From: Flavobacterium noncentrifugens
GTDB lineage: Bacteria > Bacteroidota > Bacteroidia > Flavobacteriales > Flavobacteriaceae
Direction: 5' to 3'
NCBI RefSeq assembly: GCF_900100375.1
Contig: NZ_FNEZ01000001.1
Coordinates: forward strand, 372,001 to 436,000
Length of the DNA: 64,000 nucleotides
Numbering within the stretch: position 1 is the first letter of the stretch; each line of letters starts with the position of its first letter. The translations under genes and the position numbers were made by a program. Shown here piece after piece: positions 58,411 to 64,000 of this stretch. The notes under the pieces were generated by a model that had not been told where the DNA came from, made no database searches, and saw only the letters and a program-made list of their open reading frames with translations.

Positions 58411-59451
58411 CTACGGCCAATGCTTTTCTATAAAATTAAAAATGACAATCGGGAATGGAAATGTTTTTAGCGTTTCGATTTCGAGCGCGTTTTCGAGCGT
58501 TTCGGTAACGTTTACTTTCCAGAATTTAATGTGCAAATGCTGGTGTGTGAGTTTGTGAATTTGGCTAATTTCGTTAAGTTCGGAGATGGAAGTGATTGGA
58601 TTTTGGATAAAATTCCGACGCAATAATTCATCCGAAAAGACATCAAAATCAATTTCGTTTTCCGATTCAATTAATGGAAATTCGTACAAATTATGCCAGA
58701 TTCCTTTGTCTGACCTTTTTTGGATGATCGAATTCTCATTAGCATCCGAAAAAATCACATAATTAAAGAATCGGTTTTTGGCTTTTGCTTTTTTGGATTT
58801 TACCGGAAGCTGGTTCACTTTGTTTAATTTCAGCGCCAGGCAGCCGGAATTCAAGACACAAATCGAACAATCCGGATTTTTCGGCACACATTGGATCGCG
58901 CCAAATTCCATCATCGCCTGGTTGAAAATCGCCGGGTTGTCTTTTGGCATCAGTTCATACGCCAAAGCGGCAAATTCCTTTTTGGCGGAAGCATTGGCAA
59001 TATCGGTTTCAATGTCGAAATATCTGGACAGAACCCGAAATACATTTCCATCAACTACCGGAACATTTTCATTGAACGAAAACGACGCAATTGCAGCCGC
59101 TGTATAATCGCCGATTCCTTTGAGTTTGATGAGATCGTTGTAGTTATTTGGGAAAATTCCGTCAAGTTCAAAAGCGACATATTGTGCCGTTTGATGCAGG
59201 TTTCTCGCACGCGAATAATATCCGAGGCCTTGCCACAACTTCAGCACCTGTTCTTCAGACGCATTTGCGAGGTCAAAAACCGTTGGAAAAGCACTTGTAA
59301 ATGCAAAATAATACGGCATTCCCTGCGCAACTCTCGTTTGCTGGAGCATAATTTCAGACAGCCAGATGTGATACGGATTTATTGTATGCCGCCAAGGCAA
59401 ATCGCGTTTGTTTTGCAAATACCACGCAATTAGCGACTTAGTTAAATTCAT
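58411..59451 (-). CDS. mutY: A/G-specific adenine glycosylase MutY
   Basis: 346 residues. The helix-hairpin-helix LKGIGDYTAAAIASFSFNEN precedes the catalytic region VPVVDGNVFRVLSRYFDIET. The [4Fe-4S] cysteines are in CVPKNPDCSICVLNSGC (C-x6-C-x2-C-x5-C). The C-terminal NUDIX-like domain, from about residue 230, is also present. It removes adenine opposite 8-oxoguanine. It starts the mutY-ssb-gldE-gldD run and is divergent from the HU gene. Confidence 0.96.
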   Translation of the reverse strand: MNLTKSLIAWYLQNKRDLPWRHTINPYHIWLSEIMLQQTRVAQGMPYYFAFTSAFPTVFDLANASEEQVLKLWQGLGYYSRARNLHQTAQYVAFELDGIFPNNYNDLIKLKGIGDYTAAAIASFSFNENVPVVDGNVFRVLSRYFDIETDIANASAKKEFAALAYELMPKDNPAIFNQAMMEFGAIQCVPKNPDCSICVLNSGCLALKLNKVNQLPVKSKKAKAKNRFFNYVIFSDANENSIIQKRSDKGIWHNLYEFPLIESENEIDFDVFSDELLRRNFIQNPITSISELNEISQIHKLTHQHLHIKFWKVNVTETLENALEIETLKTFPFPIVIFNFIEKHWP

Positions 59452-59509
59452 GATAAAATTTTGGTTAACAAAAGTAAAAGTTTATGTGATTAAATTTTAA
59501 TGATTTAGG

Positions 59510-59541
59510 TTGAATATTTGTTTTTTTAATTCATATATTTG
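59510..59541 (+). promoter_or_regulatory. Promoter of the HU gene
   Basis: TTG at 59510-59512, a 21-base spacer and TATATTTG at 59534-59541, followed by CAACC. Confidence 0.65.
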
Positions 59542-59583
59542 CAACCTCAAAAATTTACACATAAATATTAAATACGAAAGAAA

Positions 59584-59874
59584 ATGACGAAAGCAGATAT
59601 CGTAGCAAAAATTTCAGAAAAATTAGGTCTTGAAAAAGGAGATGTTCAGGCAACTGTTGAATCTTTCATGGATGAAGTAAAAACTTCATTAGAGACTGGC
59701 GACAACGTTTATTTAAGAGGTTTTGGAAGTTTTATCATCAAAACCAGAGCTGAAAAAACAGGTCGTAACATTTCGAAAAACACTACAATTAAAATTCCTG
59801 CCCACAACATTCCGGCTTTCAAACCTGCAAAAGTGTTTGTTGAAGGAGTAAAAACGAATAACGAAGCAAAATAA
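59584..59874 (+). CDS. HU-family DNA-binding protein
   Basis: 96 residues. KADIVAKISEKLGLEKGDVQ, then FMDEVKTSLETGDNVYLRGF, GSFIIKTRAEKTGRNISKNT and IKIPAHNIPAFKPAK form the full HU/IHF beta-arm protein, with the prolines that intercalate DNA replaced by the IPAHNIPAFKP region. It is a nucleoid-bending dimer. It is slightly longer than E. coli HU (90). Thirty bases separate it from the small basic protein gene that follows. Confidence 0.95.
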   Translation: MTKADIVAKISEKLGLEKGDVQATVESFMDEVKTSLETGDNVYLRGFGSFIIKTRAEKTGRNISKNTTIKIPAHNIPAFKPAKVFVEGVKTNNEAK

Positions 59875-59904
59875 ACTTATTAATTAATCACAAAAACTAC
59901 ACCT

Positions 59905-59997
59905 ATGCCAAGTGGTAAAAAAAGAAAGAGACATAAGGTAGCGACCCACAAACGTAAAAAACGTGCGAGAGCTAACCGTCACAAAAAGAAAAAGTAG
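59905..59997 (+). CDS. 30-residue basic ribosomal-type protein (bS22/AURKAIP1-COX24-like)
   Basis: Only 30 residues: it starts MPSGKKRKRHKVATHKRKKR and ends in four lysines. More than half of the residues are Lys, Arg or His. Bacteroidota genomes carry a conserved small protein of this kind in the AURKAIP1/COX24 group, the family of mitochondrial mS38 and mycobacterial bS22. I infer that it binds 16S rRNA on the small subunit. The stop codon is part of the terminator stem at 59989-60020. It is too short for most gene finders and is easily missed. Confidence 0.8.
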   Translation: MPSGKKRKRHKVATHKRKKRARANRHKKKK

Positions 59998-60020
59998 TCT
60001 TCACTACTTTTTTCTTTTTT
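59989..60020 (+). terminator. Terminator overlapping the stop codon of the small basic protein gene
   Basis: AAAAAGTAG / CTACTTTTT with loop TCTTCA and a T-rich tail; the TAG is the stop codon. Confidence 0.8.
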
Positions 60021-60186
60021 AAAGTTCATTGAAATGGAAATACTGATTTTGGGATAGAGATTAAGATACAATCTGCAGCGCTTCATCCGCAATCAGGAAT
60101 TTCACCGGGTACAATACCTGTTAAATTATTGTTTAATCCATCCGAACATTTGGTTGTTTTGTTGAATTTGGATCGTTTGAAGCTTT

Positions 60187-60226
60187 GGCTTTTGACTTTC
60201 TGACTTTTGACTTTCGACTTAAAGTC
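60187..60226 (+). repeat. Family-C heptad-like repeat before the RNase G gene
   Basis: TTTTGACTTTCTGACTTTTG and then ACTTTCGACTTAAAGTC: direct units of the type (T)GACTTT, the complement of the units at 55906. The gap 60021-60244 holds nothing else recognisable; this repeat makes up the N-terminal part of a false longer RNase G frame. Confidence 0.6.
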
Positions 60227-60244
60227 TGGATAAAAATTTACAGT

Positions 60245-61789
60245 GTGAATAAAGAATTAATCATTAGATCAAGTTCTGAAGCCGTAGATTTTGCCTTATT
60301 AAAAGATGGAAAACTAATTGAATTACATAAAGAAGAAGAAAAAAGCAACTTCCAGGTGGGCGATATTTTTATTGCCAAGATCAGGAAACCAGTTGCCGGA
60401 CTCAATGCTGCTTTTGTAAATGTAGGCTTCGAAAAAGATGCCTTTTTGCATTATCACGATCTGGGGCCAAATTTAGCTTCCCAACTGAAATTCATAAAAC
60501 TTGTAAGCGCAGGTAAAATAAAAGATTTCTCCCTGAAAAACTTTCAGTTTGAAAAAGAGATCAACAAAGACGGAGTCATCAGCGACGTGCTGAATTCCAA
60601 CCAGTCGATCTTAGTACAAGTGGTTAAAGAACCAATTTCAACCAAAGGCCCAAGAATTAGTTCTGAACTATCATTGGCCGGACGTTTTATCGTTCTCGTG
60701 CCTTTCTCCGACAGGGTTTCTGTTTCACAAAAAGTAGAATCCAAAGAGGAAAAAGACCGTTTAAAAAAGCTTGTACAATCAATCAAACCGAAAGGATTTG
60801 GTGTTATTGTCCGTACAGTAGCAGAAGGCAAAAATACAGCCGAATTAGAAAAAGACATGGCAAACCTGCTCAGCAGATGGAACGCCATGTGTAAAAAATT
60901 ACCAACTGCCCATCATCCGTCCAAAGTATTAGGCGAGCTCAACCGGGCATCATCGATACTTCGCGACGTTTTTAACGATACCTTTAGCGGTATCCAAATT
61001 GATGATCTGGAGTTGTACAACGAAACAAAGGACTATTTACAGGAAATAGCGCCTACAAAACAATCAATATTAAAGTTTTATCAATCTAAAGACACACCTA
61101 TCTTCGAGAAATATAACATAGAGAGACAGATCAAGACTTCGTTCGGAAAAACCGTTTCGATGGCCAAAGGCGCGTATTTGATTATCGAACATACTGAAGC
61201 GTTGCACGTTATCGACGTGAACAGCGGTAACCGTTCAAACAAAGCCACAAACCAGGAAGACACCGCAATGGAAGTCAACATGATCGCCGCCGCAGAAATC
61301 GCCAGGCAATTGCGCCTTCGTGATATGGGCGGAATCATCGTAGTCGATTTTATCGATATGTCGAATCCCGAAAACAGGAAAGTGCTCTTCGACTTCCTCC
61401 GCGAGGAAATGAGCGACGATAAAGCCAAACACAAAATCCTGCCGCCAAGTAAATTCGGACTGGTGCAAATCACCAGACAACGCGTGCGGCCGGAAGTAAA
61501 TATCAAAACCAGGGAAGAAAATCCAGATAGCGGCGGCGGCGAAATTGAAGCCCCAATTCTAATCATCGACAGGATTACTTCCGATCTGGAAAGAATACTC
61601 AAAATCCACAAAGGCGCGGTGCTTAACGTACATCCGTTTGTGGCTGCATACCTCAGTAAAGGTTTTCCATCATTACGCTCCAAGTGGTTCTTAGAGCATA
61701 AAAAATGGGTGAAAATCATACCACGTGACGCTTACACGTTTCTGGAATATCATTTCTACGACAAACAAGGAAATGCTATAAAAGACTAA
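60245..61789 (+). CDS. rng: Ribonuclease E/G family protein
   Basis: 514 residues from the GTG at 60245; the frame extends to 60185 but is then repeat-coded. The start NKELIIRSSSEAVDFALLKD and the S1-like domain with VGDIFIAKIRKPVAGLNAAF are typical. The catalytic metal residues should be Asp324 (VIDVNSGNRS) and Asp368 (GGIIVVDFIDMSNPENRKVL). The later segment QITRQRVRPEVNIKTREENP replaces the zinc-link CPxCxG of RNase E. It is RNase G-like in size, lacking the long RNase E scaffold. It cleaves single-stranded 5'-monophosphate RNA and matures 16S rRNA. Confidence 0.93.
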   Translation: MNKELIIRSSSEAVDFALLKDGKLIELHKEEEKSNFQVGDIFIAKIRKPVAGLNAAFVNVGFEKDAFLHYHDLGPNLASQLKFIKLVSAGKIKDFSLKNFQFEKEINKDGVISDVLNSNQSILVQVVKEPISTKGPRISSELSLAGRFIVLVPFSDRVSVSQKVESKEEKDRLKKLVQSIKPKGFGVIVRTVAEGKNTAELEKDMANLLSRWNAMCKKLPTAHHPSKVLGELNRASSILRDVFNDTFSGIQIDDLELYNETKDYLQEIAPTKQSILKFYQSKDTPIFEKYNIERQIKTSFGKTVSMAKGAYLIIEHTEALHVIDVNSGNRSNKATNQEDTAMEVNMIAAAEIARQLRLRDMGGIIVVDFIDMSNPENRKVLFDFLREEMSDDKAKHKILPPSKFGLVQITRQRVRPEVNIKTREENPDSGGGEIEAPILIIDRITSDLERILKIHKGAVLNVHPFVAAYLSKGFPSLRSKWFLEHKKWVKIIPRDAYTFLEYHFYDKQGNAIKD

Positions 61790-62039
61790 TTAGAAAACCG
61801 CCTTTCGTGAGATCGGCGGTTTTTTTATGTATTAAACTTACGCTTTTGCTAAAGCAAAAATACCTGACAGCCACTGGCGAAAAACCAAATGTCTACAAGA
61901 CATTCTCCTCTTAATCTCAAATTCCTTTTATTTTCAAATGACAAACAAGGAAATGTATAAAAGACTAAATAAAAAAAACGCCTTTCGTGAAATTGCTTTC
62001 AGCCAGTTCAGCTAGAGCCTCGGGTGGCGGTTTTTTTTC
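61751..62039 (+). repeat. Duplicated 3' end of the RNase G gene with its terminator
   Basis: Copy 1 (61751-61827) and copy 2 (61930-62039) share ACAAACAAGGAAATG, TATAAAAGACTAA, CGCCTTTCGTGA and GGCGGTTTTTTT. Copy 2 has about 35 extra bases in the loop of the stem. The 416-base gap 61790-62205 holds the two copies, an unrelated spacer and one family-A repeat; no gene was seen. Confidence 0.75.
61794..61827 (+). terminator. Terminator of the RNase G gene
   Basis: AAAACCGCC / GGCGGTTTT stem with 12-base loop and a T-run. Confidence 0.8.
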
Positions 62040-62043
62040 TTAT

Positions 62044-62127
62044 TAGGAGCTGTTTCCGGCTATGCGTTTCAATCTTTTGTTTCACTGCGTTACACAAAAG
62101 GATTTCCACTGCTATCCGGGCTAGGGC
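62044..62127. repeat. Family-A repeat, copy 8
   Basis: Starts TAGGAGCTGTTTCCGGCTAT, contains AATCTTTTGTTTC and AAAAGGATTTCCACTGCTATC, ends CGGGCTAGGG. It is the reverse of the subgroup at 34771 and 45290. Confidence 0.75.
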
Positions 62128-62205
62128 TTTTCGTTCCAAAATAAGCCGCTGATTAAAATCCCAAATGAATCGCAATATTTATTCATCCGCTAATTGACTA
62201 ACTAT

Positions 62206-62640
62206 CTAATTCCTTCTCTTCGCAAGATAGTTATCAATACTATAAGCAGGCGAAATCGTACTTAGAAGAAACGAAGCTACCGCAGCCGTAAAAACCGAAT
62301 AATCCAACGGCGTTTTAATCCCAAAACTAAAAGTCATCGCCAGGGCAAAACCCAAAAGCAACAATCCCGAAGCCATCGAAATATACTTTAACCGATAACC
62401 CACAATCAGCAACACCGGTAAAATAATTTCGAGAACCGTTGCCGCAATAGCTAAAAATCCGCCCCATTGCTGCGGCAGAAAACCAACAACACTATTCGTG
62501 TAATTCACAAAATTCTCCCAGTTTCCCCAAGCTATTCCAGTTGTTCCCGGCGCGCCCCAATACCCAAAACGATCGCTCACCGCCGACAAATAAGACGCCG
62601 AAAGCGCCAGCCTCAAGAACAATTGAAATTGCTTTTCCAT
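62206..62640 (-). CDS. DoxX-family membrane protein
   Basis: 144 residues from the ATG at 62640; a frame to 62667 adds nine residues. MEKQFQLFLRLALSASYLSA, with FGYWGAPGTTGIAWGNWENF, and VLEIILPVLLIVGYRLKYIS match the DoxX-like four-helix membrane family. Functions in the family are varied (redox partner, sulfur oxidation, unknown). It follows the PBP1C gene on the same strand by about 100 bases and may be co-transcribed. Confidence 0.8.
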   Translation of the reverse strand: MEKQFQLFLRLALSASYLSAVSDRFGYWGAPGTTGIAWGNWENFVNYTNSVVGFLPQQWGGFLAIAATVLEIILPVLLIVGYRLKYISMASGLLLLGFALAMTFSFGIKTPLDYSVFTAAVASFLLSTISPAYSIDNYLAKRRN

Positions 62641-62737
62641 AAAATATTTTTTTAAAAAGTTCAGCATTATTTAGTTCAAAAACTTAATCTGCTTCAAGAA
62701 ATTCGCTCATCCGCTAATGAACTCATTCGCCAATTAT

Positions 62738-64000
62738 CTAATCATCTTCCCTAAAAACCTCAATTTTCCTCCGGATCTCATTCCCAAATTCATCCACAAC
62801 CGTGACATCATGCACCCCAGCCGCAACATCAATCGGCATTTCATGAAAAGTCTTGGTTGTTCCTTTATAAACTTTATCTACATACCAAAACAATTGTGTT
62901 TCGCGTTGCGAATGTGCCACTTTCAAAATCACAGGCTGCACTTCGCTGTTAAAATCCTTAGTCAGATAAATTTTAGCATTCGCTTTCGGATAAATAAAAT
63001 CCATAGTTGCCGTCTGTGTTCCGGCACAATCATCCCGAAACGGTGGCAAAACCTGGTATTCGATATGCTGGCTTTTATAATACCATTCCATCACCGGCGG
63101 TAAAACAAACCAGGTTTTTGTCACCATATTTTCTACGTTTTCACAACTGCTGTTGACCCGGAATTTTCCGGACTGATCCAAATGAACGATTTTATGATAC
63201 GGACAAATCGATGTTGTTTTTCCCTTCAAAGAAATAAACTGTTTGATTTTCGGGCAATTTTCCTGCGCCAGATGGCCGCTTAAAGCGCAGACTTCGACTT
63301 CTTCAAGATCGTTTAACGGTGCCGCAAACCAACCGCTTCTCGGCAGTAAATTAAAAACATCAAACAAGATTGGCGCAGCACTCGAAACACCGGTTAATGT
63401 TGGCCTGCCCTCGCCCGATGCATTTCCTACCCAAATGCCAACGACATATCGCGAATTCGTTCCGATTGCCCACGCATCGCGATTCCCGAAACTCGTTCCG
63501 GTTTTCCATGCAATTTTAAGCGAACTGTCATAAAACTTCCAAGCTTCGTCGCCTTCGGGACGGTTGACTTGTTCCATCGCGTTGTAGGTCAGCCAAATTG
63601 AACCCGCGCCCAGAATCGTTTTCTGGTAACTTTCTTTTCCAAAATCGGATTTGAAATCCTCCAGATAATTGAGTTCGGCAAATTCTTTCGTCCGGTATTT
63701 TCCTTCATGCGCATTGAAATAATCCACGGTTGATGACAATCCGGCATAAGTCCGGCACAAATCCCACAAATTGCTTTCAGCGCCGCCTAAAATCAGCGAC
63801 AGGCCATAATGATCCGGGGATTTTGAAATGTCTCTGAGTTTAAATTTCTGCAATTCTTCATAAAATTTATTCACGCCAAAATCTTGCAGCATCAACACTG
63901 CGGGAATGTTCAGCGACCGCGACAATGCGCGGTGCGCCGGAACCGCGCCATCAAAAGTCAGATTGAAATTTTGTGGCGTATAACCTGAGATCTGCGTCGG
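62738..64000 (-). CDS. pbpC: Penicillin-binding protein 1C, 5' part missing
   Basis: At least 420 residues; the frame continues off the right edge without a start (YTPQNFNLTFDGAVPAHRAL precedes the first possible internal TTG). The transpeptidase motifs SxN (SRSLNIPAVLM) and KTG (AWKTGTSFGNRDAWAIGTNS) are visible, but the active-site SxxK and the glycosyltransferase domain lie outside the window. The C-terminal ~90 residues (from about YPKANAKIYLTKDFNSEVQP) are a BiPBP_C-like domain, typical of PBP1C. It polymerises and cross-links peptidoglycan in the periplasm; in many Bacteroidota it sits beside an alpha-2-macroglobulin gene, which cannot be checked here. Confidence 0.92.
   Translation of the reverse strand, partial: PTQISGYTPQNFNLTFDGAVPAHRALSRSLNIPAVLMLQDFGVNKFYEELQKFKLRDISKSPDHYGLSLILGGAESNLWDLCRTYAGLSSTVDYFNAHEGKYRTKEFAELNYLEDFKSDFGKESYQKTILGAGSIWLTYNAMEQVNRPEGDEAWKFYDSSLKIAWKTGTSFGNRDAWAIGTNSRYVVGIWVGNASGEGRPTLTGVSSAAPILFDVFNLLPRSGWFAAPLNDLEEVEVCALSGHLAQENCPKIKQFISLKGKTTSICPYHKIVHLDQSGKFRVNSSCENVENMVTKTWFVLPPVMEWYYKSQHIEYQVLPPFRDDCAGTQTATMDFIYPKANAKIYLTKDFNSEVQPVILKVAHSQRETQLFWYVDKVYKGTTKTFHEMPIDVAAGVHDVTVVDEFGNEIRRKIEVFREDD

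Noticed and set aside
60185..60244. N-terminal extension of the RNase G frame
   Set aside because: It is encoded by the family-C repeat and resembles nothing in the family; the GTG at 60245 gives the usual start.

Overview
The window reads as chromosomal DNA from a flavobacterium (family Flavobacteriaceae, Bacteroidota), probably a gliding Flavobacterium-type species. The evidence is: a mutY-ssb-gldE-gldD gliding cluster; a secreted glycosidase with a type IX secretion tail; SusC-like/TonB and DUF5916 outer-membrane proteins; a bacterial geranylgeranylglyceryl phosphate synthase; Bacteroidota promoters of the TTG-N19-TAnnTTTG type; few Shine-Dalgarno sequences; and many short palindromic intergenic repeats. 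No tRNA, rRNA, CRISPR array, transposase or prophage gene was seen.

Layout. 1-3.7 kb: a truncated VOC/PhnB-like gene, a DUF1579 lipoprotein and a large CBM9/DUF5916 outer-membrane protein. 3.9-20.4 kb: an accessory locus. Seven tightly coupled genes encode a nucleotidyltransferase, two B12-binding radical SAM enzymes, a methyltransferase, GT39- and GT87-type membrane glycosyltransferases and a lipoprotein with one haem-c motif. A broken HTH gene and an AT-rich inverted block (GNAT, polysaccharide deacetylase, GT39) follow. A second module then holds a flippase, a third B12-radical SAM enzyme and a methyltransferase. This is the best candidate for an undescribed pathway, probably for a surface glycan or glycolipid. 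20.4-23.3 kb: a LacI regulator and two exported ferritin-like proteins. 23.4-26.4 kb: rplM-rpsI and rpsB-tsf. 26.8-30.5 kb: four exported proteins in one apparent operon, largely uncharacterised.

30.7-37.8 kb: housekeeping and mixed genes (queuosine precursor transporter, alanine dehydrogenase, aat, DUF3127, flavin reductase, orphan histidine kinase, HIT, greA, a degenerate Rieske-like lipoprotein). 37.9-45.3 kb: a thiamine-related region on the minus strand. A TPP riboswitch precedes a TonB receptor. Upstream of it lie pnuT (PnuC-like), a thiamine-binding-domain gene, a NadR-like ATPase fused to DUF4301, arfB, GGGP synthase and a phosphopantetheinyl transferase. 45.5-50.1 kb: ahcY, a coiled-coil lipoprotein, a GH85 endo-beta-N-acetylglucosaminidase with a T9SS tail, and ferritin. 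50.3-55.9 kb: rplU-rpmA, an M16 protease pair, an EamA transporter and an HMA-domain lipoprotein. 56.0-64 kb: gldD, gldE, ssb, mutY, then HU, a 30-residue basic ribosomal-type protein, RNase G, DoxX, and the 3' part of a PBP1C gene cut by the window edge.

A second theme is the density of short intergenic repeats. Eight members of one 85-150 bp family, two of another long-hairpin family and several smaller inverted repeats sit mostly next to terminators. One of the eight lies inside the reading frame of the TPP-regulated TonB receptor, between its start codon and its signal peptide. Start codons were re-chosen for many genes; where the coordinates differ from the longest possible reading frame, the entry gives the reason.
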